Both the position numbers and the translations under genes were made by a program. A DNA stretch of 64,000 bases, taken from NCBI GenBank assembly GCA_951804985.1, contig OX638130.1, positions 118,867,593-118,931,592 of the forward strand. The letters run 5' to 3'. The notes beneath the pieces are model-generated. The model did no database searches, was not told where the DNA came from, and saw only the letters and a list, made by a program, of their open reading frames with translations. The stretch comes from Dryomyza anilis (lineage: Eukaryota > Arthropoda > Insecta > Diptera > Dryomyzidae). Each line of letters begins with the position of its first letter. Position 1 is the first letter of the stretch. Below are positions 11,755 to 24,831 of this stretch, one piece after another.

Positions 11755-14700
11755 TTAATTTTTAGCCTCAAAATCCAACCAAATGCCGCCCTGTAGACGT
11801 GCCAGAAAATAGACCGGATCAAATGTATTGTCCGAGCGCGTCTTTGGATTAACGCGTATATTGAAATTATGCACCAACTCCACAATGACCGCTTTTGCTT
11901 GTGTCAGTGCAAAACGCATGCCTATAATAAAAAAAATATATATAGTTCAAAATAGCTAAAAATTCTTTTTGTAAAACATACCGAAACAAATACGTGGTCC
12001 ATCGCCGAAACCATAGTATAAGCCTCTTTCGCGATACTCCTTATGTCCATCCGCTGATTCTAGAAAACGTTCCGGTTTGAATTGCTGCGGTTCGGCATAA
12101 TATTGCTCATCAAACATGAAGGATGCCATAGGCACTACCACGGTCATGCCGTGCTCTATTTTTAGGGTACGACCATTTTTGTTTGTATACTCTATGGGTT
12201 CGGTACAGAGTTTATTTGTGAATAGACCGGGTGGAAATATGCGAATGCTTTCTGCGAACAGAAAACAATAATAATCACTGAAATAAAACAAAAATGTGTG
12301 TTGAACACACCATGTATACAGGCATCCAAATAGGGTAGTTCATTTAGAGTATCGTAGTCTATAACGCCCTCTGCGTTCATGTGCTTGGTAATTTCTTGCT
12401 GGAGTCGCTGCATTTTGTCATCGTGACGTGCGAGCTTAAAGAATTTAGAATATTTTTAATACATTTTTTCTATCGAAAATAAATTCAAATTTGTTTTTGC
12501 GTTAATAGAATTCGATTTTTCAGAATCTCAAAATATTAACTTGGGGGCGAATGTGTGACATTTGCGTTTTTTACATTTTTGAATGTAGTTTTCCCTCAAG
12601 TATACTGTGCTAAAATCGTGTGTGGTTTTGTTGGATATTTCTAGCCACAAAAGACAAAACCAAAAGGGCGAATTTGAAAAATTGAAAATCTTGTCATGCC
12701 AAAAGGGCGAATCTTTTCGTTTTTTTTGCCATAACTTTTAATTTGTATAAGATAAAATAGTAGTGTAGAGGCATTAATTGTTTGTTTTTAAAGCACCTAT
12801 CGATCATTATTAAAAATAGTTTGCCAATAATTTTTCCTGCAAATAACAAATGGCAAATTAATGTTTGGCAAAATATTTTTAAATAATGATGCCAATAGAT
12901 AGGTGCTTTAATATCAAATGCCTTTACATCACTATTTTATCCTGCACCAATAAAGAGTTATAGCAAAAAAACGAAAAGATTCGCCCTTTTGGCATGACAA
13001 GATTTAAAATTTTTCAAATTTCTTCGTTTTTTTGCTATAACTTTTTAGTGGTGCAAGATAAAATAGATAAAAGATATTTTATATACGTTATAATAATTGA
13101 TGAATAAACCAAAATAGCAAAAAAAAAATGAAATTATTTTTTTAATAATTTTTAAAGCACTTCAAACTTTATAATTTGATTTCCCAACATTTTTAAAATT
13201 GAACGATATTTATATTTAAACCCACCTGCAACAAACAATGCGCTATAACCGAAGCCGTCGTCTCGAAACCATCCAGCAGAAAAGTCATCGTGTGTGAGGT
13301 CACCTCCCAGGTGGCCAACTGTTTCTTTTGTTGTTGTTGCAACATATAATTGAGAAAATCGTTACGTTCACGTAACGACTGATCACCGGCACAACGTAAA
13401 TCTATAGCCTTCTGTACGAGTTCCTCGAAAAACTGCTCAATAGCATCGGGAATAAATTTTATTTTTAATAAATGACGTATCCAAGGTACAAAACCAAGTA
13501 GTATCTGATAGAAAATCACAATGTACGAATGATCGAATATCTTCTTGATCATGCACATAATGGGTGCAGGTTCCGAGGAAAAACAATCGGCTTCTATGCC
13601 CAAAACACAGTCGCTAACTATTTCGGCGGTAAATCGCAGACAAGCCTTAAGGAAATGGAGAATTTTAGTAATATATTCTATAGATTTTTATTTAGTAGAC
13701 CTACATCTTTGGTATCAATACCATCTTTGGAAGGTGTTCGTATTTGTTCACGTAAATAATTCGATAACCTTTTGCAGACCTTCGTTGAAACTGGATAAAC
13801 AGATTTTATCTAAAAGAAAGGAAAGAAATACTAACAGTTATAAATAAACCCAAAAGTAAATATACTACTGACCCTATTATTCGATAGTCCAGGTGTGATC
13901 TCAGCACGTTTTTCCTTCCATTCATTGCCGGTCAAGGCAAAGGGATTGTTATGGAGGAGTTTGTCGGTATTCTTATTAACCTATGTGTGAAAAATTCGAA
14001 AATTATGCAGGATTCTATAATTTAAATACCAGACGGCGATGTTCTTGTTCTTATTATTTTCTAGTATTCTTTTATTTACGGAAGTAAGATATTTGCCTCC
14101 GATTTTCGGACAATTCTTCCTCTGCTAATTTTTCAACAATTGTATAATTATCGCAACGAAGAATTGTCCCGGCAGGAGTTGTCCGACAAAGAATTGGATC
14201 GATGAAGAATTGTCTCGGAAAGGTCTCTGTACATAAATGTCAGGAATTTAATTGAAACAGGACAGAATTGTCGGAGAAGAAACATACACAGAAAAAAATA
14301 ATCAACTTAAATATAGCAACCGACATTTATTGAATTTGAATTTCAATCGAGTTTCATTAATTAATTTGCTGCATTGATGTACAAATATTCATATTAGCCA
14401 ACGGAATTGCTGAATAAACGAAGAATAGCAAATGTTTTCAATTAATTAGCGAATATCATTGCTGGATTGATTAATGAATGCAATTAATGTCGGTTGCTAT
14501 ATGTACATCGATTATTTTTCTCTGACTACGGAGAAGTAATGTCCGAAAAAGAATTCTCTCGAATAAGAACTGTCTCCAGAATGAATTGTCGAGAAAGACT
14601 TGTCCGTAATTCATATATTCTTTTCCATATTAATTCACTCACCATTCTTGAAGCTTCATTATCGTGAAAATGTTTAAAATCTGTGACCAGCACTCTATGC

Positions 14701-15291
14701 GCTAATTCCGGACTTGTAATAAGTAACTGCGGGGTACGACTACCAAACATGCCAACAAAATGTTCATCCTTTTTGTATTTACTAAAGAAAAATACAATAT
14801 ATGATAAAATATATCGTCGTTGTAGAACGAAAAGTCACCAAATACATTTTCAAAATGCCAAATATTCGTTTATAAAAATCTTTATATGTCTGTCAATTTT
14901 TAATCGATGATCTCAATTTTTTTACCACATGATAAGAAAATGTAAATCTATCAATTGATACTTCAACTTTCAAAATGCACCAATTACTTTTTATAATATT
15001 AATCAACAAACTTGAAATTTAAGTTTTTCATAAAAATGTATTTGGTGACTTTTCGTTCTCCAACGACAATATTGAGAAATATTTATATAAATTTAAAACT
15101 AACCGATATATATCATCAATATCGAAGAACATGTGACGTTTTTGCGTAAAAGCACTAGGATAAGAGGCAACAATAGCCGACACTTTGGGCTCTTGGACAC
15201 CACGCTTCCGCCAGTAGCCGAAATTCCATATTAGATACAGATAAATGAGACCAACGGTTAAAAGCACCAGTGCGATGGTTAACAAAATCAT
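11755..15291 (-). CDS. Cytochrome P450 gene A, CYP28-type (506 aa)
   Basis: Microsomal heme monooxygenase, by family likely oxidising xenobiotics or endogenous lipophiles with NADPH-P450 reductase. Eight exons, all GT-AG and in phase: 15104-15291, 14643-14781, 13873-13980, 13705-13809, 13226-13645, 12311-12434, 11982-12251, 11755-11921. The N-terminus is an ER anchor (about residues 1-22) followed by WNFGYWRKRG. C-helix WKEKR (130-134), I-helix DGFETT (E308), K-helix ESIR (362-365), PERF, and heme loop FGDGPRICFG with Cys450 are all present. The YWRKRG...FPSAFTQK style and FKHFHDNE motif are what I know from CYP28 of flies (CYP3 clan); CYP309 is the alternative. The expected Gly/Pro hinge after the anchor is weak (VSAIVASYPSAF). 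It lies head-to-tail 3.9 kb downstream of gene B. It appears intact. Confidence 0.9.
12545..13200. repeat. Fold-back element, copy without terminal repeats
   Basis: Lies in intron 5 of P450 gene A. Matches the element at 35081-36107 in order: GGGCGAATGTG, TTCCTCAAGTATACTGTGCT-like, AGCCACAAAAG, CTTGTCATGCCAAAAGGGCG, AAAGCACCTATCGAT, and the right part AAAGCACTTCAAACTTTA. The terminal inverted repeats and one internal block are missing, so it is a deleted copy. Confidence 0.75.
14100..14640. repeat. GACAATTCTTC-type degenerate repeat, interrupted by a MITE
   Basis: Contains GGACAATTCTTCC at 14108, then inverted units such as GAAGAATTGTCTCGG, split by the MITE at 14289-14524. Same family as 4185-6360. 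It lies in intron 2 of P450 gene A. Confidence 0.65.
14289..14524. mobile_element. MITE-like inverted-repeat element (236 bp)
   Basis: Terminal inverted repeats of about 45 bp: left CAGAAAAAAATAATC then TATAGCAACCGACATT; right, on the opposite strand, CAGAGAAAAATAATC then TATAGCAACCGACATT. No coding capacity. It is inserted within the older GACAATTCTTC repeat in a P450 intron. Confidence 0.75.
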
Positions 15292-18200
15292 TTTGAAATT
15301 TATTATAAATATATTTTTTTTATCTACTAATTCCGAACACTAACATAACATCGTATGTTACACCCTTGAAAGCTCTAAAGATACTAACCTCAGAACTGGG
15401 TAGTGAAATTGAAATTCTGGCGAGAAAATTTTAAATTATATGGAGAGCAGCAATCAATAATATGAGATGTAGTATATAGTTATCAAGTCACGAATACCCA
15501 GCAGCGAAAGCATGACGTATAGCTGCCTTCCGACGGTCAATGGACAGATTAGAATAATTGTGAGCTGCCCGCCCTTACACTGTGAAGCTGATTATTATGT
15601 TAGTCTTCTACAATATGTATTTGAAAATGTAGAAATTCAAAGTTTTTGCTTTGAATTTAAAGTGATATTTTTAATTCAATTGAGTCACTTTAAATTTTTA
15701 AGTATGAATTATAGTTTTAAACAAAAATTTTCAAATGTGTTGGATGTTATTCTTAATACTTTCAATATCACTTATATGCAAGCCACTAAGCAAATTTGTC
15801 GCTATGAACTATATGTTCGTGCTCCAATTTAAATGTTAAAATTTTACAGAAAATCTTTTGAGTTAAAAATGAACTTGTAATATGAATTTCCCGTAATTGC
15901 TAACTAAAAGTATGAGGTTTAAATATAAATTACACTTTTTTCTCTGTATATAATTTTTTTCAATTAGTATCAATCGACTGGTTTTGGTTTCTGACGGGTC
16001 ATGTGACAAGGTTACAATGTTAAATAAGCAACGTTATGTGTGTGCTCCAGCAATTAAGCTTTGTTAAACCAACAATACATTGAGCATAAAATATATTTAA
16101 GATTTAGATAAAAGTCTCATAAAAATAAAATATTTTGGACTATAATGCGGAATGCTGCGAAACTAAAATTTAAATTTTTTATTAAACTTTATTTTGTGCT
16201 GTTGTTTTCAGTGTACGCGTGAGGAAACTAAACGTTTGTGGGGGGTGTTTTCAATTTAGATGAATTTAAGCTATATGTTTACTATGCTATAAATAGACAT
16301 TTCCAACTCAATATAAATAATCGGTACATGTGTGACAAACTTAGATTAAAATGAGAATTGAAACTAGTGTCAAGTTGGAAACATAATCTAGATCCGGTTG
16401 TTTGACGATTCTAGATAAGGTAGCCAAAATATAGCATGATTTGTTTTAATGAATTATTTTTTTTACGGATTTGTTTATTAAAACATGTGATTTTGATAAG
16501 CAATAGTAGAATTATAGTAAATTAATGACCTATATACAAGCTACTGGTATAATTATCTGTTTTTTATATTTGGCATATTTGCCATATTTTTTGGTTTCTA
16601 AGAAACAACTTGTTGAACATTTTATATTCGCTAAAAATGTATAAAAGACAACATTATTTGGATAATATTTAAGTAGTTAATCTTCGTGTTGTTAAAAATT
16701 CCTAAACTTTCTACAAAACGCTGAAATGAAGCACGAAGAATAAGAAGGAAATTTTTGTTTTGTCACACACTATAGTGTGACTCATAATCAGTGTTACCAG
16801 ATGGGCAGATAAACCATTTTTTGCCAGTTTTTTGAAAAGGTAGAAAGGTTTCAAGTTTTCCCTAAAAAAAAAATCAAGTTTTTTAATATTTCCAGTTTTT
16901 TCAGTTTTTATTTAACATTTCTAACTAGTTCAATGAATAAAATACACAAAACAATGATTTTCTTCGAGTTTTTCCATTACTAAAATAATATTGTTTGATC
17001 TTTTGTCGATTCCTGTAGCAAGAGCAAATTAAAAAGTATTTTTCTCAAATCAATATTAAAAAAAAAAAAACGAAATTGTAAACAAATTTGAAATTCCCAC
17101 CTGAAGTGGGATTTTTCATCCGACGGATGCTTAAAGAAAACATGGTCGGAACCTTACAAATTTTGTTCAGTCTTTAAAAAATTTGACATGCATATTATAT
17201 AAATTGTTATAATTTGAAAAATTATTGAATTGTTTTTATTATTAATTGATATGTTTTCATTATTAATAAGTTCATTTTTGTTTAATTACACTAATCAAGA
17301 CGAAACACCCATTTACAGCAGTTTTATATAATTCGCTGGTGCTGATTTAGACTGGATACTCAGTTTATCTATTACCCTGAAAATCAAAAAAAACATATTT
17401 TTAATTTTTGTAAATTTTTTAGTTAAAGTCGAGATTTGGTTTCTAAAATAAAGAATATTTATTAATTTTTGTGGAATTCAAATATTTTTTTATTCATATT
17501 GATGAAAGTTTTCTAAAACCTAATTTTAGAATTTGTTTATATAAGCTTTTTTTAATATTTCATTTTGACCAAAATTACATATTGTTGGAAAACCCATTTG
17601 GGTAATGCCTCAATTCCAGTCATAACCCCAAATTTTAAAAAATACCATATGGGACTTAAATAAAAGCAATTTAAACATTTATAACTTTAAACGAATACTG
17701 TGTACCTATATTTTAAAAATTAGAATGGTGTAAACAATTTTAGTAATTCTGAGTCTTTTTATTGTTCAAGTTTTTTCTCACAAAAAAAAGTTTTTTTATT
17801 CCGAAAATAAAAGGTTTTTCAAAAAAATATCTGGCAACACTGCTCATAATAACTATCAGTAATTTTGTCTTTGATCATAATAAGCGAAATATCCATTTAC
17901 AAAATTTTTGAGTATGCAATTTTTTTCAACATTAAATGCGAAAATTGGATATAACATTGGGCAAGACGTTTTTAAGAGAAATTTTGCCATTGCGACGGTC
18001 AGAAGGGAACTGATTTTTAATTTGTATTTAAAAGAAATAAAAACTTCCGATATACATAAGAATGTTAAATCCGCAAGAAATCTAAGAGATTTGTATGCTG
18101 GACAGTAAAACGCATTAACGCAACGATGACCTGCAAATATTCAAAGGAAATTTGGAGTGTACTCACGAATCGAACCGTGATATACACAGAAAAAAAATGT

Positions 18201-19141
18201 ACATCAGCGAATGGCGGGAGCTTTTTTTATGACAGTTTTTATGAGTCACTATGTATATATAAAAAACTAAGTTTAAACGGAACTCGTATTTTAGAAACTT
18301 TGTTACATATATCGTACCTCTCTACGACGCTCCGTTTAGATTCTATAGCCATTTGAAGTTAATGATGTAATTTATCACCTCCTACTAAGTCGATCTCTAT
18401 GATTTTTATATCAAAGAATGTCTAAGTTTATATATGATTAGAGATCTATTATCTATTTTTTTCTTATATTAGGTATTTAATATTCTGTATGTAAAGAAAC
18501 TGTTTGCAAGTTCAAAAACTTGCAGTTACCGATAATAATTATGTATGATAGGTTGTAATTTTAGTCACGATTTAGTTAAGCAGCGATGAATTTACAACTT
18601 TACGATTCAAACACATGTTATAAAATGCTGTTGTGCGTAAAATGCTATGATTATTGATAAACATGCGAACAGGGCTTGCAAAAATCAACGAACAATTCCT
18701 TAACTGTAAATTTTTCCCCAACTATTTTGGAAAGGATTATTTAAAGAAGAATTGTCTCGGGAATGACTGAATGACTCTGAGTTAGAATTGTTCAGGAATT
18801 AATTTTTTGTCGAGACAGAATTGTTTGGCTACTCTTAATGTTTATAGCCTCACAAAATCTATATTTAAAACTTAAAAATTTTAGAACAGCACCATAAAAA
18901 TAGCTCGCAATCTTCAATGGATGCAAATAAACTTTGAGAAGATTTATTTAAGAAGAATTCTTTCGGGCTCGTCCCATTAAGAATTGTCCGGGAATTTAAT
19001 AATTTGTTGACGCAGAATAGTCTGGGGGTCCTCTCAATTTTAATACTCTCACAATATCCTTATTAAAAACTTACAAATTTTAGTTCTGCACACCAAATGA
19101 ATCTTCAACAAATGCAAATAATGTTTTTTTCTACATTTTTT
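15292..19141. other. Spacer between the two P450 genes
   Basis: No convincing gene. Holds a dispersed-repeat piece at about 17320-17385 (matches 281-345) and GACAATTCTTC-type repeat pieces at 18715-19020. The frames at 15512-15832 and 17908-18108 have no signal peptide, domain or coding bias. An AATAAA on the minus strand at 18943-18948 may serve gene B. Confidence 0.5.
18715..19020. repeat. GAATTGTC-type degenerate repeat, small copy
   Basis: Units such as AAGAATTGTCTCGGG (18750) and TTAAGAATTGTCCGGGAATT (18969) are the reverse of the 4185-6360 core. Two similar blocks about 210 bp apart suggest a local duplication. Confidence 0.55.
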
Positions 19142-22100
19142 TTAATTTAATGCTTCATATTCTAGCCAAATACCGCCTTTAAGTGAACTCAAAAACATTT
19201 TCTCATCCATCATATTATCCAGACGTGTTTTCGAATGCATTTTCACGTTGAAATTTCGCACAATCTCCACAATGGCAGCCTTGGATTGGGCCAATGCAAA
19301 ACGCATACCTATTACAGAATGTGAAAAATCATTAGATGATATTTTAAAGTACTATTTAAAACTTACCTAAGCAAATGCGTGGACCATCGCCGAATGCCAA
19401 ATAAACACCCTGATCACGATATTTCCTAACGCCTCCATTTTCGGGCAAGAAACGTTCTGGTTGAAATTCCTCTGGCGCAGGGTAAAACTGCTCATCGTGA
19501 TGAAGTGAATAGGAAGGTATTACGACCAAATCGTCGACATTCACTTTCAATTTTACGCCATCCTTATTGGTGAACTCGTAGGGTATAGTACAGATTTTAC
19601 CGTTGAATTGCATTGGGGAGAAAAGTCGCAAAGATTCTGGAATTATAAAATAAATCTTAGCAATAAATCTGATTTATGGTATCGTATAAAATTTGATTGT
19701 TGTGTTTTTCAAATGTTTAATATCTAGGATATACTATAATAATGCAGTTCTGACAAATCTAAATATTTTTTATAAAATCGGACAATATTTCGATTGCGGA
19801 AATTTATCTAGTTGATATTTTTAAAAGTGCCAAATAGAGGTATGGGTACAATATCTTCTCTGAAAAATAATGAATTTGCAGGAATCGATGATGTTGCCCC
19901 AGAAATGCTCAGCGCAAATCCAGTCATAAGCGCTACACTCCTCCTGCCCATCATCGAGAATTTCTGGAATATAGGCGAACTACCTTCTGATCTTAAAAAA
20001 TGATAAATAATCAATGAGTCTAAAATGGGCAACTTTTCTGATTGCTACAACTACAGGGTTATAACCCTACTGAGCATGGTCAATAAGGTCATAGCACATA
20101 TATTGAATAATAGGATTTGAATTGCGCTCTCACGCGAACACAGAAAAGAGCAAGCTGGCTTCAGACCGAATCACTCATGTGTGGACCATATCAACACCCT
20201 CAGGATCATTAATAAGCAATCAATAGAGATAATAACTCCTTTGTATCTCACATTTATTGACTTTCAAAGGACCTTCGACACTCTATCTCACAACGCAATA
20301 TGGACATCACTGCAATGTAAAGGTGTGCCTACAAAAATAATGAATATTATAAAAACCACGTACGACGATTCTTACTGTCGCATCTTACACGATGGTCTGA
20401 CGAGCCAGAAAATTAAAATTCATACGGGGGTAAAACAGGGATCTTTTCAGTATTGTGTTGGACACAATTATGATAGCTGCTACTCGGGAACCTAACGGTA
20501 TTACGTGGGGCTTCAATAGCCGGTTGCTGATCTTGACTACGCTGATGACATATGTCTTTTAACCCACAAGCAGTCCACCATGCAGCACAAATTACACCAA
20601 GTCCAGGAGTACGCGAAAAGAGCTGGATTTGCAGTCAATAACCTGAAAACCAAACCCATGCGCATAAACGCCGGTAATACAATTAAACTATCTCGGTAGT
20701 ATATTAACAGCAACCGGGGGCTCTGAAATAGATATCAATAACCGAATGAAGAAAGCAAGACAAGCTTTTGGAGCCCTGAAGAACGTCTGGAAATCATCAC
20801 AGATTAAACGTAGCACCAAAATACGTATATTCAATTCCAATGTAAAATCTGTATTGCTCTATGGGTGCGCAACATGGAATACATTTGCAAGTGCCATTGG
20901 TAGAATCCAGGCATTCGTAAACAGATGTCTCAGGAGAATATTGCGAATCCATTGACCAAACATAATCTTAAACCAACATCGATACGAAAGGTACAATCAA
21001 AAGCCAATGGATAATGAAATAAAAAGCAGGAAGTGGCAATGGATAGGTCATACATCATAGGAACTATGACGACAAGTTCAAGATGAACTAAAGAAGGCGC
21101 ATATAACGTGGATTGAAATAAAATTTTTAGCATTAAGAAGAAGTGATTGGAAAATTTTTGTTGTGGCTCTATGTTCCACCTAGGAACTTGGATAATAATA
21201 AATTTAAACCATATGTTTGGTTCGATCAGAAAGTAAATTTACAGGAGAGTTAATAATTTCGTGATTGAGAAAATAGAAGAGCTGTATCAAATCCTTTACT
21301 TTTAGTCAGTTCCGATATGTTAACGGTAACAGTATGACATCGTTTTCCGGACGATATCGATTTCTATAGAATAATGTTAAAATATTATGCTCGAGTGCTT
21401 CCAAATGGTACCCATTCAATTTGTGTAGTTTTTTGAGAAGGGATTACAAAAAATACAAAAGGAGATGTAGTTTATATTGAACATGATCATGTTATCTACC
21501 AGTTCATGTATTTTAAGAACTACCATTACTTACCATGTATGCACGCATCCAAATATGGCAACTCCAACAGTTTCTCAAAACTCAAAACACCATTTTCATC
21601 CAAATTTTCCGTGATTTCCTTGCGTAACTTATCTTGTGTTGCCGGATTCCTTGCCAGCTAACATTGAATTCATTGAAATCATAGCATCAGTTGTAAAAAT
21701 ATTCACTACAAAATGCGCCTACTTACCAACAACAAGGTATGCGCCAAACCACCAGATGTCGTTATAAAGCCATCAATTAGGAATGTCATCGCGCGCGAAG
21801 TTACCTGGGGCATGGACAATTTTTTCTTATCCTGCAATTCCATCAAGTGATGCAGTATATCGACACGATCAATGTTCTGCGTACGTCTAAGCTCAATGGA
21901 CTGTCTCATTATATTTGAAAAGTATTCCGTAATATCTTTAGGAAAGAAACGCATTTTATAGAATTTCTTAATGCCCGGAAAGATACCCAACAACAAGCTG
22001 TACAGAATGAACATGAGGTCATTCTGGAAGATTTTTTGCGTCATGGTTAGTATGTGCGAAGGCTTGTCGGACATGCAGCCGGCATCGATGCCTAGCACAC

Positions 22101-22863
22101 AATCGGAGACCAGATCACACGTGAACAGTAGACTAAGCTGTAATAGAATGGTTAAAAAAAGATTGGTATACACAACATTTTCAACATACATCATTCGTTT
22201 GAATGCCATTGCCTGCGGTCTTTTTCATTTGTGCCCTAATATAGTTATTGAGCCTTTGGCAGACTGCTTCTGTTGCTGGATAGGTATTTTTGATCTAAGT
22301 TTAAAGAGTTAATAGTTTTTTTTTAAATATCTTTATTTTTTACATACCCGATTCATAGTCAAACCGCCAACAACTTCCTTTCTGTTCTCCTTCCACTTTT
22401 CACCAGTCGAGGTAAATGGATTGTTCGACATAATAACATCCGATTTATCGTCCACAATGGCGGAAAACTCATTATCGTGAAAATGTTTGAAATCGTTGAC
22501 ATATATGCGATGTACATACTCCGGATCGAGCACCAACAGCTGTGGATTACGACTGGAAAATACGCCTACAAAATTCTCAGTGTTTTTGTATTTTCTAATA
22601 TTACAAAAGCAACAAAATAATTAATATTCTTAGTTTAGTTATTCGGTAAGTGCGCTTATTTACCTATAAACCTCATCAATATCATATGACATATGTTGTT
22701 TTTGCGTAAAAGCACTCGGAAATGTGCCCAATAATGGATATGATTTTGCCTCACGTATGCCGCGTTTCCGCCAATAACCAATATTCCAGATGAGAAATAG
22801 ATAGACCAGCCCACAGGCGGTCACTAGTAGCGCCAAGGTCACAGACCATACAAACTCCACCAT
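19142..22863 (-). CDS. Cytochrome P450 gene B, CYP28-type (507 aa)
   Basis: Paralogue of gene A. Seven GT-AG exons in phase: 22664-22863, 22348-22594, 22190-22294, 21727-22137, 21534-21657, 19367-19636, 19142-19308. The start ATG (context AACATGG) is followed by an ER anchor, LFLIWNIGYWRKRG and FPSAFTQK. Present: C-helix WKENR (134-138), K-helix ESLR (363-366), PERF, heme loop FGDGPRICLG with Cys451. The last three exons have exactly the lengths seen in gene A (124, 270, 167 nt). It lacks the intron that splits gene A after codon 109. Oddity: the I-helix reads DGFITT, with Ile309 (ATA) where the acidic residue of the Gx(E/D)T(T/S) motif is expected. No stop or frameshift was found, so it is probably expressed, but its catalytic behaviour may be unusual. 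A LINE remnant lies antisense in intron 5. Confidence 0.9.
19812..21140 (+). mobile_element. Dead non-LTR retrotransposon (reverse transcriptase remnant)
   Basis: Antisense in intron 5 of P450 gene B. Pieces in different frames read, in order, an N-terminal RT segment (IDDVAPEML), EQAGFRPNHSCVDHI, YLTFIDFQRTFDTL, GVKQGSF, the active-site box DYADDICLL near 20535, and the C-terminal TKIRIFNSNVKSVLLYGC with CLRRILRIH. There are in-frame stops near 20001 and 20119 and several frameshifts. No endonuclease domain was seen, so it is 5'-truncated and inactive. The style is RTE/CR1-like; the clade is not resolved. Confidence 0.85.
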
Positions 22864-22986
22864 GTTGAATTCTAGCACCAGTACCAAGCAGCTTTACGCA
22901 AATACTGAATTTGGAAACGAAATGGAATGGAATTTAAATGCTTAAAGCAGCAGTCACATTATTTGATAACGAGCGCACAATTAAAA

Positions 22987-23018
22987 TGAGTAACATTAAC
23001 TAATCGAAAAATTATATA
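22987..23018 (-). promoter_or_regulatory. Possible TATA + initiator for P450 gene B
   Basis: Minus strand: TATATAA from 23018 and CTCATTTT with putative +1 A at 22987, 31 nt apart. The predicted 5' UTR is about 124 nt. The local sequence is AT-rich, so chance is a real alternative. Confidence 0.4.
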
Positions 23019-24360
23019 CGTTCTTCTCGGGTTACTATATCGGGTTACTATAGAGCGGTAATAGCAAAGTCATCCTAGTAAATGTTTATCGTATCGATTG
23101 CGTATATCTATGCTAATGTAAATTGCCATTGTACTATTAATGCAAAATATTGCAATTAATAAAAACATTTATTTTCTCTAGTCTGCGAACTACTTCATAT
23201 GCGGTATTCATATAAAGTAGTCACACTATAGTAATTTGATAAGAACGTTTTAGTGATAACCATAACGAGATGTTTTATTAATCAACCCATATGAAACAAA
23301 CATGCGAATCTTATCATTTGTTAATAAATTGGGTAATAAAACAACCAATAACAGAATAATAACGCAATAATTGTTAGGTTGTTATGGTCAGCAAATGATG
23401 TGCTTAGTCACATTTTTCTGGTTTATAAATAGAATTCATGTGGGTGTGTTTTTTGACGTTCTCTGAACTTTTTTTTAGAAGTGGTGAGCATGATTCTTGA
23501 AAATTGGTATCTGAAATTCACACAGGTTAAAAAAAAATCTGCATGCAGGCAACATATTAATGTTTGCAAAAATTGTTTGACTTTGACTGTTACTACCCAC
23601 AATTTATTCAATAGAATAAATTAATTGTATTTATATAATGCAAACAGTTTGGACATGAACAACCCTACGCAGAAATAAAAACTGTGTACATATAACAAAA
23701 AAGTTAATCAATGCAATTCATTTTTAATTGAAACTCAGCCGATGTAACTTTTAGTTGTATTGAATTCAATTCAATATACGTAATAATGAGAAATCGTTAA
23801 TTGATGAAAATTTAGTAACTTTTATTGTTATATTGCAATTAAAGTTGTTATATATATTAAATGATTTATTGAGAATTAATTTATCATTAATTAATTAATT
23901 AGTTAAACCAATTAAAAATGGTTTCACATTGGACTCATTTTTAATTGGATTCAATATATTCAGACCATTTTTATATTCATGCTATATTTATATTAAGGAC
24001 ATTTCCCAAGCAACCACGGCTCGACAATTGCCACAAATTATTGTTGCATATGTGTACCTTTTAAGTTACCTCTGGCACCAGTGTTGCAAACTAATAATAT
24101 GTAGTCTTAAAGAGGTGACTAATAACATGTATGGAACATACGCAATAATATGTCGCAATGCTGTGATATATAAGTTATTCATTCTGATAATGGAACATAT
24201 ACAATAAAGGGCGGAGTTAACTTTGCTGCTATTAGGTGGCAAAAAGTGGCAAATTATTGAATTTATTATGTTCCATATATGTGGCAAGTAAAGATTGAAG
24301 AACCTAATAGGAACATGTTTATGTATAATGTAGCTAATTAACTTTAAAATTTAATAAATG
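23019..24360. other. AT-rich intergenic DNA, no gene seen
   Basis: No coding exon found. ATTAATTAATTAATT-type simple stretches lie near 23885-23910. Nothing else is supported. Confidence 0.4.
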
Positions 24361-24622
24361 TACACGCATAGAAAAAAAACGTTCCTCACAAACAAAAATT
24401 AGACAAAAGAACTTCGTTTGTGGAGTTCTTTTGACCAAACCGGTTTTTCGTTTGGACCAAACCGTTTTTTTTTCGTTTGGACCAAACGAGTTTTTCGTGT
24501 GCTTTTTTAAGTTAAAAAATTAAAAAATAGGGATTTTTAATTTTATTTTAATCATTATTATTTTTTTTCCTTAATTTTTTTTTACTAAATTTTTAATAAT
24601 TTTTTTATAGTTTATTTATTTT

Positions 24623-24627
<5 letters not shown>

Positions 24628-24709
<82 letters not shown>
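24628..24709. repeat. (TA)n microsatellite
   Basis: About 80 bp of uninterrupted alternating TA inside the inverted-repeat element. Confidence 0.95.
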
Positions 24710-24712
<3 letters not shown>

Positions 24713-24749
24713 TTGAAAATTATTTAAAAAAACATTATTTTTACTTTGT

Positions 24750-24831
24750 CCGGGCGGTGACTTGAACTCTCTTCCTTCAGATTGCAAAGCCAGTAGACTT
24801 CCATTCGACCACTGTCCATTAACAGTGTGCA
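24750..24831 (-). other. Degenerate tRNA-like sequence
   Basis: The minus strand carries an A-box-like GTGGTCGAATGG and a B-box-like GAGTTCAAGTC at suitable spacing, ending CCGCCCGGACA. The anticodon stem does not pair properly, so this is a tRNA-derived relic rather than a working tRNA. Confidence 0.5.

Noticed and set aside
17908..18108. 66-residue plus-strand frame with Lys/Arg
   Set aside because: No similarity I recognise, no promoter or splice support, and within expectation for AT-rich spacer.
20181..20955. Active reverse transcriptase gene
   Set aside because: Stops and frame changes break the reading frame and key motifs are altered; it is a remnant.
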